Source: Deltaproteobacteria bacterium
GTDB lineage: Bacteria; JAEEML01
Direction of reading: 5' to 3'
Assembly (NCBI GenBank): GCA_016283195.1
Contig: JAEEML010000136.1
Coordinates: 1-5,655, forward strand
DNA: 5,655 nucleotides
The first letter of the stretch is position 1. The number at the start of each line of letters is the position of its first letter. The position numbers and the translations under genes are program-made. Shown in pieces: positions 1 through 5,227 of this stretch. Below the pieces are notes generated by a model. It worked only from the letters and a program-made list of their open reading frames with translations. It made no database searches and was not told the DNA's origin.

Positions 1-689
1 CCTTCGAGAGCGGCTTCCATCAGCTCATCGGAGAAGTTGGAAGCGGCGTCGATGATAGCTTCGTGGCGAGCTTCGGCCTCTTCCTTTAAATTATCGGGAA
101 TTTCGGCCTCGCGGATGGTATCGCCCATGGGACCTTCAAAATAGAGAGCCTTCATGGTGACTAAATCAACCACGCCGGCAAATTCGCTTTCCAGGCCGAT
201 AGGAAGCTGCATAGCTACAGAGTTGTGGCCAAGTTTTTCCTTGATTTGGTCAACAACGCGGAGCGGATTGGCACCGGTGCGGTCGCACTTGTTAACAAAA
301 GCAATGCAGGGCACGTGGTAGCGGGCCATTTGTTTGTCAACGGTGATGGACTGTGATTGCACGCCGCCGACAGAGCAGAGCACTAGGATAGCACCATCAA
401 GAATACGCAGTGAGCGCTCTACTTCAACGGTGAAATCAACGTGTCCTGGAGTGTCGATGACGTTGAAATCATAGCCTTTCCACTGGCAATAAGTGGCGGC
501 CGAAGTGATGGTGATACCGCGTTCTCTTTCGAGCTCCATGAAGTCCATGGTAGCGCCTACACCGTCTTTGCCTTTGACATCATGTGTGGCATGAATGCGG
601 CGGGTGTAGTAGAGAATGCGTTCGGAACAGGTTGTTTTACCAGCGTCAATATGGGCACTGATACCAATATTTCTTACCTTACTGAGCAT
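1..689 (-). CDS. fusA: Elongation factor G, mitochondrial-EFG1-like (spdEFG1) type, N-terminal part
   Basis: Translational GTPase that moves tRNAs and mRNA through the ribosome after peptide transfer. The first 229 codons are present; the gene runs off the left edge, about a third of a normal EF-G. G-domain motifs are intact: P-loop AHIDAGKTT (residues 12-20), switch [14 protein letters not shown] (54-66), G3 DTPGH (79-83) and G4 NKCD (133-136, Cys where NKMD or NKLD is usual). The stretch [21 protein letters not shown] (38-58; GKDGVGA carries about two residues more than E. coli-type EF-G), [12 protein letters not shown] (110-121) and [15 protein letters not shown] follow mitochondrial EF-G1 and the spdEFG1 group rather than the standard form. 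The start at 689 gives a short lead ([11 protein letters not shown]) and has the ribosome-binding sequence AAGGGGAAG just upstream. A second EF-G elsewhere in the genome would be expected from what is known of spd-type bacteria. The family is certain; the subfamily is inferred from remembered alignments. Confidence 0.95.
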   Translation of the reverse strand, partial: MLSKVRNIGISAHIDAGKTTCSERILYYTRRIHATHDVKGKDGVGATMDFMELERERGITITSAATYCQWKGYDFNVIDTPGHVDFTVEVERSLRILDGAILVLCSVGGVQSQSITVDKQMARYHVPCIAFVNKCDRTGANPLRVVDQIKEKLGHNSVAMQLPIGLESEFAGVVDLVTMKALYFEGPMGDTIREAEIPDNLKEEAEARHEAIIDAASNFSDELMEAALE

Positions 690-709
690 AAAAATCTTCC
701 CCTTGCCAT

Positions 710-782
710 GGCCCTTTAAGCGGAACCAGGCGAATTAATCACCTGCAAAGTTGCTTGAAATTAGGGCCAAGACTAAAGGGCC
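710..782 (-). promoter_or_regulatory. Inverted repeat in the EF-G leader, near the ribosome binding site
   Basis: In the leader RNA, GGCCCUUUA (782-774) can pair with UAAAGGGCC (718-710), a perfect 9-bp stem. A second nearby copy, GGCCCUAA (768-761), can pair through GGCCCU with the same AGGGCC. The shared 3' arm ends only about 6 nt before the AAGGGGAAG ribosome-binding sequence (704-696). Two competing partners for one arm could make alternative folds. The large loop (55 nt) weakens the case. Confidence 0.3.
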
Positions 783-800
783 CTTGCGGGTGCGGCGCGC

Positions 801-828
801 ATAATATCCATAGAAAATCAAAATGCAA
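801..828 (-). promoter_or_regulatory. Putative sigma-70 promoter of the EF-G gene
   Basis: On the minus strand, TTGCAT (-35, 823-828) and TATTAT (-10, 801-806) are separated by 16 bp. A/T tracts just upstream of the -35 (about 833-850) resemble an UP element. The stretch directly after the -10 is very GC-rich (GCGCGCCGC), as in the discriminators of stringently controlled ribosomal and translation-factor promoters. Predicted transcription start is near 794, leaving a leader of about 105 nt. Box matches are seen directly; growth-rate or stringent control is inferred. Confidence 0.65.
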
Positions 829-897
829 GGGGAAATTTAAAAAAAATGCATAGCGGATAATTTTTTTATTATAGACGGCCGGCGGTGAAGCTTGGCG

Positions 898-1476
898 CTA
901 GACCATTCTAAGCTCTTGCTCCAGCTGCTTTTTTATGCGGCTTTCCCGGGCAATCTGCTCGCCAGATTCTTCCAATTTGTCGAGCAGAAGGCGCATTTCC
1001 ATGGTGTCACTGCTTTTGTCGCCGGAAGCGGCCTGCAAAATGGAGAGGTGGAGATTTTCCAAAAGAATTATAAAATGGTCCACATTGCCCAAAAGTTCGC
1101 GCTCCCGCTCTCTTAGAACTTGCAATTTTTCGAGCTGGCTGGCAAGGCTACGGCGTACTTCCTCCGGCAAATCGGCTTTGGTGCGGGCGGCCACTTCCTG
1201 CTCCAGCTCGGCCACTGTCTGCTTTATTTTGTCGGCCAGTTCCAATAGCTCAGCTATTTGGGCCAAAATCTTTTGAAGCCGTTCTTCGGCCACGGGGCGA
1301 TCTTCCGGATTAATATCACGGCAAATATCGGTGTAGAGCTTTTGCGCTCGCTCCATCTGCGGAGCCTGATAAGCGGGCAGGGCGGCCGGCCTTTCCGCCG
1401 GCAGGTGGCGGAGGTAGTGAATTAAAGCGGCTAAAGCGCCGGTGCCGATGATGGCCAGAATGAGTCTTATCAGCAT
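898..1476 (-). CDS. Small membrane-anchored coiled-coil protein, third gene of the SPFH operon (unknown function)
   Basis: A 192-residue protein that I do not recognise. Residues 2-20 form one hydrophobic helix (LIRLILAIIGTGALAALIH), an N-terminal membrane anchor or uncleaved signal. A Pro/Ala-rich linker follows (26-40). Most of the rest, about 41-130 and 160-190, is Glu/Lys/Arg/Leu-rich with heptad-like spacing and should form helical coiled coil; the break around 131-158 (GNVDHFIILLENLHLSILQA, then a Ser/Asp loop) suggests a helical hairpin. No enzyme motif is visible. Its ATG overlaps the TAA stop of the upstream SPFH gene by one base (TAATG), and only a weak GGGG stands upstream, so it is probably translated by coupling. 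The context suggests a partner or regulator of the two SPFH proteins; this is inference. Confidence 0.85.
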   Translation of the reverse strand: MLIRLILAIIGTGALAALIHYLRHLPAERPAALPAYQAPQMERAQKLYTDICRDINPEDRPVAEERLQKILAQIAELLELADKIKQTVAELEQEVAARTKADLPEEVRRSLASQLEKLQVLRERERELLGNVDHFIILLENLHLSILQAASGDKSSDTMEMRLLLDKLEESGEQIARESRIKKQLEQELRMV

Positions 1477-2516
1477 TATTGCCCCAGGAAGAAGTTGCGC
1501 CAGCTCTTCATGCTGGCAAATTCTTGCAAAAAGGCGGCATTGTTGGAATTTAGCTCCACTTCGCCAAGTTGGAAATTCTCGGCGGCGATGATGGCGCTAT
1601 AGGTGCGCCCGGCCTGCGAGGCGAGAGCAGCGGCTTTAAGCTTATTGCCCAGCGCTTCGGCCTGGGCTTCGGCCAGGTCGCCGGCAGCTTTGGCTTCGGC
1701 ATAGACAGCATCGGCGGCTGAGCGTTTTTCGGCATTGTAACGCAGCGCTTCGGCATTGATGGCGGCTATTTCGAGTTCGTATTTAGTTTTTAAATCTTCA
1801 ATGCGCCCGTTCCATTCCTCGCGCTTTACATTAATATCTTTTTGAATGGATTTTTCAAAAGTATCGGTTTCCTGGATGGCCTCGGATTCCCGTTTTTTGG
1901 CTTCGTCCAGCCGCCCCTGCACCACAAAAAACTGCTTATCCTGGAGTTTTTGCTCGTATTCCGGCCTAAAGGCAATGTTGCGAATAATAACATTATCGGC
2001 CACCACATGGTATTGAGCGAGCGCCTGATTCAGCTTAGGTAAAATGGCCTGGGAATTGGTGACGCGCTTATCGGTTTGATAAATATCGGTGGTGCTCATA
2101 GCGGCCAGGGTTTCGCGCAGAATACCGGTGCAGGTGGAAGCCACTTTGTCGGCATAAGAATCCACAAAGCCCTCGCGGATAATCTGCCAGGCCTCGCCCT
2201 TTTTGATGCGCCAGGGAATGGTGACATCTACATATATAATATTGTTACCGCTGGTACGGATTTCCAGCGAGCCGGCCTCGGCATCCGGGTCTTCGTTGCT
2301 GTAATCCAAAAATTGCAAAGTAGCCGGCAGCTGATAGTAGCTGTGGAAAAAGGGAAGGCGCATGTGGTAGCCCAGGCCCAAATCCTCCTCATGGATACCG
2401 CTGATGAGCGAGCGGCGCACGCCTATTTCCCAGGCGGGAATAGAAACCATAAAGAATTTGGGAAGAAGCCATATAGCCAAAAAAGCAATGCAAATTATAT
2501 TGATAAGTTTTCTCAT
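1476..2516 (-). CDS. Membrane-anchored SPFH/Band 7 (prohibitin-like) protein, second of the pair
   Basis: A 346-residue protein with a short positive N-terminus (MRK), one membrane helix at about 4-24, an SPFH/Band 7 domain at about 25-190, and a long Ala/Glu/Lys-rich coiled coil at about 190-305. Typical SPFH marks are IPAWEIGVRR (26-35), GLGYHMRLPFFHSY (47-60, the usual Gly-x-Gly...Pro pattern before the domain's first strands), the strand IIYVDVTIPWRIK (93-105) and VIIRNIAFRPEYEQKL (176-191) leading into the coiled coil. The C-terminus LQEFASMKSWRNFFLGQ is aromatic. SPFH proteins form ring or cage oligomers that organise membranes or regulate membrane proteases. The start is supported by GAGGAG (2523-2528), 6 nt upstream, which overlaps the stop of the preceding gene; the intergenic gap is 10 nt. 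It is not recognisably HflK, HflC or a bacterial flotillin by length and motifs. Topology (domain outside the cytoplasm, as in HflK/C) is inferred. Confidence 0.9.
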   Translation of the reverse strand: MRKLINIICIAFLAIWLLPKFFMVSIPAWEIGVRRSLISGIHEEDLGLGYHMRLPFFHSYYQLPATLQFLDYSNEDPDAEAGSLEIRTSGNNIIYVDVTIPWRIKKGEAWQIIREGFVDSYADKVASTCTGILRETLAAMSTTDIYQTDKRVTNSQAILPKLNQALAQYHVVADNVIIRNIAFRPEYEQKLQDKQFFVVQGRLDEAKKRESEAIQETDTFEKSIQKDINVKREEWNGRIEDLKTKYELEIAAINAEALRYNAEKRSAADAVYAEAKAAGDLAEAQAEALGNKLKAAALASQAGRTYSAIIAAENFQLGEVELNSNNAAFLQEFASMKSWRNFFLGQ

Positions 2517-2526
2517 TTTAGTCTCC

Positions 2527-3645
2527 TCACTTGCTGCTCGTAGTCTGGCGAATTTCCAGCGGAGTGCTCATTTTGATGAGCGGCGTGGCTTTCACATTTT
2601 TGAGCTGCGGAAAGACTTTTTCGGCAATTACTTTATTGAGCACATCCGGGCCGCTGGCGCCTACTGAGGTTATTTTAGCCACCAGCCCCTCGGCCTCTTT
2701 GCGATAGGCTACTTCATTGGCTTTGGCTTTGGTCTCTTTGGCTGTTTTGTATGCTTCACCGGCTGCCAGGCGTTCGGTGTAATATTTATCGGCTTCGCGC
2801 TTTACGGCTTTCAGATTATTATCGGCCTCTTTTTTCTTGGACTCAAGCTCGGCTAAAAGTGATTGATATTCCGCATTTTTTGTTTGTTCTATGCTCTGAA
2901 TTTTTAAGCCCTTTTCCTGCTCTAATTTGCGCCGTTTTTCATCTTGCACTTCAACTTCCTGTTCGGCATTTTGGCGGTCTTCGGTGGCCTTTTCTACGCG
3001 GGAATCAAATTTTGGTTTGGGGGTGACGATTTGGGTAATTTCAATGCCGTAAGCCAGGAGGCGCTCATTGAGGCGCTTTTTGGCTTCGCTGGTGGCGGCG
3101 GTGAAGGTGGCCGGGTTGGCTACTTCTAAAAAGTCATAGCGGCCAAATTCATCGCGCAGAATTTCCCTGGCGTTGGCGGCTATGACATGTTTTTTAAAGG
3201 AATTTGCCGGCCCCAAAGTGCGGATGACCGTGCCGGCGGCGCTGGGAATGATTTGGTAATAAATTTCCAGGCGATCAAAGTAAAAGTTACTGCCGTCGTT
3301 GGCGCGCACAGTGAGCTTTTTGGTGACCTGGTAATCTTTACCGTGATCTTTACCTTTGCCGCGCCCGGTTTCGTCGGCCATGACAAAGAGCTGTGGGCGG
3401 CGCTCCAATACTTCGATATGTTGCAGACCGGGCAAAAAAGTTTTGGCTCCCTGGCCGATGATTTCTTCGGATTCCCCCAAAAACTTGAGGCCGGTATTAT
3501 TGTATAAAACAGCTGCCTCGCCGGGGCGTACCTCTAAAAAACCGCCGTTGCCAAAGAAAAATTCCTTGGTCATAATGGTGAGAGTGATGAGAATCAAGAC
3601 AGTAGTAATGATAGTCTGGCTCGATATTTTAGTGGAATTTGCCAT
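2527..3645 (-). CDS. Membrane-anchored SPFH/Band 7 protein, first of the pair
   Basis: A 372-residue protein. One membrane helix lies at about 11-30 (TIITTVLILITLTIM core), followed by an SPFH domain: FLEVRPGEAAVLYNNTG (36-52) and the Gly-x-x-x-Phe-Leu-Pro-Gly pattern GAKTFLPG (66-73) are classic, then IEVLERRPQ (77-85), the strand FYFDRLEIYYQI (121-132) and LLAYGIEITQIVTPKPKF (196-213). A Gly/Lys/Asp-rich insert (91-106) sits in the domain. From about 214 to 325 it is a charged coiled coil, ending in a tail with DVLNKVIAEKVFPQLKNV (334-351), placed like the flotillin C-terminal oligomerisation region. I chose the start at 3645 because TAAGGAGG (3651-3658) lies 5 nt upstream; an in-frame ATG at 3687 has no such site and would put the hairpin and ribosome site inside the gene. 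It leads the three-gene operon and is clearly diverged from the next SPFH gene. Confidence 0.9.
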   Translation of the reverse strand: MANSTKISSQTIITTVLILITLTIMTKEFFFGNGGFLEVRPGEAAVLYNNTGLKFLGESEEIIGQGAKTFLPGLQHIEVLERRPQLFVMADETGRGKGKDHGKDYQVTKKLTVRANDGSNFYFDRLEIYYQIIPSAAGTVIRTLGPANSFKKHVIAANAREILRDEFGRYDFLEVANPATFTAATSEAKKRLNERLLAYGIEITQIVTPKPKFDSRVEKATEDRQNAEQEVEVQDEKRRKLEQEKGLKIQSIEQTKNAEYQSLLAELESKKKEADNNLKAVKREADKYYTERLAAGEAYKTAKETKAKANEVAYRKEAEGLVAKITSVGASGPDVLNKVIAEKVFPQLKNVKATPLIKMSTPLEIRQTTSSK

Positions 3646-3650
3646 AAAAG

Positions 3651-3658
3651 CCTCCTTA
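3651..3658 (-). promoter_or_regulatory. Ribosome binding site that fixes the first SPFH start
   Basis: TAAGGAGG on the minus strand stands 5 nt before the ATG at 3645. It decides against the upstream ATG at 3687, which would add 14 residues (MLYSSRRKTAKEAF) of unlikely sequence in front of the membrane helix. Confidence 0.85.
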
Positions 3659-3676
3659 GCCGTTTTTCGGCGGCTA
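3657..3676 (-). promoter_or_regulatory. Small hairpin abutting the SPFH operon ribosome binding site
   Basis: On the minus strand TAGCCG, an 8-nt loop CCGAAAAA, then CGGCTA form a perfect 6-bp stem. Its 3' arm overlaps the first bases of the TAAGGAGG ribosome site. It could tune translation or protect the 5' end of the operon mRNA. A shorter alternative stem GCCG-AAAAA-CGGC uses some of the same bases. Confidence 0.35.
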
Positions 3677-3680
3677 CTAT

Positions 3681-3709
3681 ATAACACGCCAGAGAAAGCA
3701 GTGCAGCAA
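3681..3709 (-). promoter_or_regulatory. Putative promoter of the SPFH operon
   Basis: On the minus strand TTGCTG (3704-3709) and TGTTAT (3681-3686) are 17 bp apart, each matching four of six consensus bases. An overlapping TATATA just downstream is an alternative -10. The site starts 14 bp after the VapC stop, which would give the operon its own transcription start near 3675. Read-through from the toxin-antitoxin genes is not excluded, since no terminator separates them. Confidence 0.4.
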
Positions 3710-3722
3710 AAATTTTGGGTGC

Positions 3723-4091
3723 TTATGGAGTGGTGGTAGCGAGTTCTTTTGAGAGTTTTTTGTCAAAGGTAAAAATATCTTCGGCCAATATTTTTTTGCG
3801 GGCTAAAATAATAGCATCTACAAAGTCAAACTTAGTATCGGAATAAATGGCCAGAGCTGATGAGATTACAACACTATTTTCTATAGAAATTTCATCTAAT
3901 ATTGGTGAAACAATATCTTTGATTTCCTCTTTGGGAACACCATACAGTTTTGTAAGCACATATACTACTTCCGCTATTATTTCCGGCAATGTAAAAGCTC
4001 CTGTGCTGATTACGGAGGCTGCTTTTTCGGCTTGTTCCGGAATATCGTTTAACAGGTAGCGCAGAATTACATTTGTATCAATAAGTGTCAT
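3723..4091 (-). CDS. vapC: PIN-domain ribonuclease toxin, VapC family
   Basis: A 122-residue PIN-domain protein, the usual size for VapC toxins, which cut specific RNAs such as tRNA or rRNA with divalent metal. The four acidic residues expected for the active site are present: D5 in LIDTNVILRYL, E41 in IIAEVVYVL, D92 in FDFVDAIILA and D110 in FTFDKKL. The nuclease therefore looks intact. Its ATG overlaps the TGA of the upstream antitoxin gene (ATGA, 4-nt overlap), the standard arrangement for coupled toxin-antitoxin synthesis. The RNA target cannot be told from sequence. The first SPFH gene begins 77 bp downstream, on the same strand, under what appears to be a separate promoter; a functional link is not supported. 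Confidence 0.93.
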   Translation of the reverse strand: MTLIDTNVILRYLLNDIPEQAEKAASVISTGAFTLPEIIAEVVYVLTKLYGVPKEEIKDIVSPILDEISIENSVVISSALAIYSDTKFDFVDAIILARKKILAEDIFTFDKKLSKELATTTP

Positions 4092-4303
4092 TTGTCAGAC
4101 TCGGAAAATGCCAAGGCGGCAACAGATTCTTCTTGAGCAATAAGGGCAGGATTGGCATACTTGGCCGCGATACCGCGACATGATTTTTTCTCTGTTGTGG
4201 CTGGTTCAGCTATGATAATCATTGCCGGTTGATTTATTTTAAAATCCATTTGTTCAATGGGAACAAATACATTTCCGTCAAAATACGCTTTTATGGCCAG
4301 CAT
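4088..4303 (-). CDS. Antitoxin of the VapC-type pair
   Basis: A 71-residue protein encoded directly upstream of the PIN toxin, with which it overlaps by 4 nt. The N-terminal half (MLAIKAYFDGNVFVPIEQMD, then an N-Q-P turn and MIIIAEP) is a short beta-rich module like those of AF2212/DUF104-type antitoxins. The C-terminal half contains RGIAAKYANPALIAQEE (43-59); a GxxxKYANPxLIxxE pattern is familiar in antitoxins partnered with PIN toxins and should wrap around the toxin. Residue 1 is set by GGAGGT (4309-4314), 5 nt upstream; the longer reading frame from 4381 adds 26 residues with no ribosome site and crosses the putative promoter. It probably represses its own promoter with the toxin, as related pairs do. 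The family name is less certain than the antitoxin role. Confidence 0.85.
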   Translation of the reverse strand: MLAIKAYFDGNVFVPIEQMDFKINQPAMIIIAEPATTEKKSCRGIAAKYANPALIAQEESVAALAFSESDK

Positions 4304-4308
4304 AAAAC

Positions 4309-4314
4309 ACCTCC
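4309..4314 (-). promoter_or_regulatory. Ribosome binding site that fixes the antitoxin start
   Basis: GGAGGT on the minus strand lies 5 nt before the ATG at 4303. It supports a 71-residue antitoxin rather than a 97-residue form from 4381. Confidence 0.85.
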
Positions 4315-4351
4315 ACTTCCACTTATAACATATTCTGCTGTTTTTTATACA

Positions 4352-4381
4352 GTAATATCTAAATGGATATTTAACAGGCAA
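4352..4381 (-). promoter_or_regulatory. Putative promoter of the toxin-antitoxin operon with palindromic operator
   Basis: On the minus strand TTGCCT (4376-4381) and TATTAC (4352-4357) are 18 bp apart. A palindrome, AATATC, 6 bp, GATATT (4354-4371), fills most of the spacer and overlaps the -10. A repressor bound there would block RNA polymerase, fitting the autoregulation usual for toxin-antitoxin operons. The predicted leader is about 40 nt. The boxes are moderate matches and the operator role is inferred. Confidence 0.45.
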
Positions 4382-4458
4382 TGCCGGAGCTGGCCGCCCC
4401 GGCGCCCTGCCATGGCTCGGTGTTCATTTGTGAAAAGTATGTAAATTCAAGCAGATTG

Positions 4459-4483
4459 GCCCCTCCCCACTGTGGGGAGGGGC
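4459..4483. repeat. Palindrome with 12-bp arms and a 1-nt centre
   Basis: GCCCCTCCCCAC, a single T, then GTGGGGAGGGGC: the two 12-bp arms are exact reverse complements. No T-run follows on either strand (the minus-strand continuation is CAATCTGC), so it does not look like an ordinary intrinsic terminator. C-rich palindromes of this look occur as dispersed intergenic repeats in several bacterial groups; whether this one is repeated in the genome cannot be seen here. Confidence 0.85.
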
Positions 4484-4510
4484 GAGCGGATGTACTTTAT
4501 TTTATGGACA

Positions 4511-4544
4511 GGGTGAGGTCCGCTTGGTTAGGGGGTGAGGTCCG
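4511..4544. repeat. Two 12-bp direct repeats, GGGTGAGGTCCG
   Basis: GGGTGAGGTCCG occurs at 4511-4522 and again at 4533-4544, a 22-bp period. Both copies sit between the palindrome at 4459-4483 and the lipoprotein stop codon. They may belong to the same intergenic element as the palindrome. Confidence 0.8.
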
Positions 4545-4548
4545 GCGG

Positions 4549-5172
4549 TTAGTAGCCTTGTTTCACGCAGCGTAGTGAGAAGCCCATAGTCTTTGCCTGA
4601 GAGCGCATGTTTTTAGCCGGTAATATAAAGGCCGTGGCGGCATTGGAACCGGTCGCGTTACTGCTCCAGAAGTAGGCCTGGTTGCCAAAATAGATAAAGT
4701 TTTGCTGCGAAGCGTTATTGTAATAAATACCGGCAGGTAAAGCGTTAAAGCCAAAATACGGATCGCTGGAGCCGCCCCAGCTTGTGCCCATGAACCAGGA
4801 GGCTTCGTGGTTATTATAAAGAGCTTGAAACTCGTTGCTACTCGGTACATGCCAGCCATTTGGACAGGCGTTTTGGGCATCGTTCCAACTATAGAGGAAG
4901 CCGTAGTTTTGGCGGAAGTCCGGGTCGCCCTGGGTGTTTTCCAGGCAGGTAAGCGAGCTGCCGTCGTCGTCGGTTTTGCCGTCCTGGTCTTTGCCGGGTG
5001 TTTGGTCTTTTGGGCAGGAGCCATCCAGGCAGACTAAGCCCTCAACACAATCGCCGTTACGCTGGCAACTGTCGCCCTCTTTGGATGTACCGGGCTTTTG
5101 TTCCTTGGCACAACCGCCGGCAAGCGCAAGCGCGAGCCCCAAACACAAGATTAATCCTTTACACCTGGTCAT
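4549..5172 (-). CDS. Lipoprotein with a Cys-rich motif and a FISUMP-like domain
   Basis: A 207-residue exported lipoprotein. The signal peptide (CKGLILCLGLALALAGGC) ends in a relaxed lipobox, A-G-G-C, with the lipidated Cys at 21; Ala at +2 fits outer-membrane sorting. Next is a small Cys motif with C36, C42, C48 and C53 (CQRNGDCVEGLVCLDGSC), like short disulfide-rich units common in myxobacterial surface lipoproteins. An Asp/Gly/Lys-rich linker (55-73) follows. Residues about 90-204 match the FISUMP type (Fibrobacter succinogenes major paralogous domain): YGFLYSW (90-96), ACPNGWHVPSSNEFQAL (102-118), GFNALPAG (141-148), YFWSS (167-171) and the closing MGFSLRCVK (196-204). The usual opening of that domain (a W-M-A-E-N-L type motif) is not seen, so it may be shortened. 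The start has AGGAGGT 4 nt upstream. Function is unknown; a surface or binding role is inferred. I could not find a convincing minus-strand promoter. Confidence 0.88.
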   Translation of the reverse strand: MTRCKGLILCLGLALALAGGCAKEQKPGTSKEGDSCQRNGDCVEGLVCLDGSCPKDQTPGKDQDGKTDDDGSSLTCLENTQGDPDFRQNYGFLYSWNDAQNACPNGWHVPSSNEFQALYNNHEASWFMGTSWGGSSDPYFGFNALPAGIYYNNASQQNFIYFGNQAYFWSSNATGSNAATAFILPAKNMRSQAKTMGFSLRCVKQGY

Positions 5173-5227
5173 AATAACCTCCTGTTGCCTCTATGCGATA
5201 CTGCGCAGAAAAGGCGAAAAACGGTGC

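Larger units (their letters stand above)
690..897 (-). promoter_or_regulatory. AT-rich intergenic and leader region of the EF-G gene
   Basis: This stretch lies between the stop of the coiled-coil protein gene and the EF-G start. No coding sequence is supported. It holds A/T tracts around 838-874, the putative EF-G promoter (801-828), and a transcribed leader of about 105 nt with inverted repeats (710-782). I found no clear hairpin followed by a T-run that would end the upstream SPFH operon; the GC-rich CGCCGGCCG near 877-885 followed by TATAATAAAAAAA is only suggestive. Confidence 0.6.
4382..4548. other. Non-coding stretch with a REP/MITE-like GC-rich element
   Basis: No coding frame here has a ribosome site or a recognisable product. 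The stretch holds the palindrome at 4459-4483 and a pair of direct repeats at 4511-4544, both GC-rich and unlike the flanking AT-rich DNA at 4420-4450 and 4490-4505. It separates the lipoprotein gene from the toxin-antitoxin operon. Confidence 0.6.

Noticed and set aside
865-890. Terminator of the SPFH operon
   Set aside because: GC-rich bases precede an A-rich, not T-rich, stretch on the transcribed strand, and no convincing stem forms.
2076-2543. Plus-strand open frame of 155 codons
   Set aside because: It lies antisense across the second SPFH gene, whose family motifs are clear; no ribosome site or recognisable domain.
3646-3687. Upstream ATG giving the first SPFH protein 14 more residues
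   Set aside because: It has no ribosome binding site, while TAAGGAGG stands 5 nt before the ATG at 3645; the extension would also be encoded across the leader hairpin.
4304-4381. Upstream ATG giving the antitoxin 26 more residues
   Set aside because: The extension is Cys/Tyr/Arg-rich and unlike an antitoxin, lacks a ribosome site and overlaps the putative promoter and palindrome; GGAGGT supports 4303.
4459-4483. Palindrome as an intrinsic terminator of the lipoprotein gene
   Set aside because: There is no T-run after the stem on either strand, and it lies about 65 bp past the stop.
4563-5024. Minus-strand open frame of 153 codons
   Set aside because: It is an out-of-frame shadow of the lipoprotein gene, rich in Pro/Thr/Ala, while the lipoprotein frame has a signal peptide, lipobox and domain.
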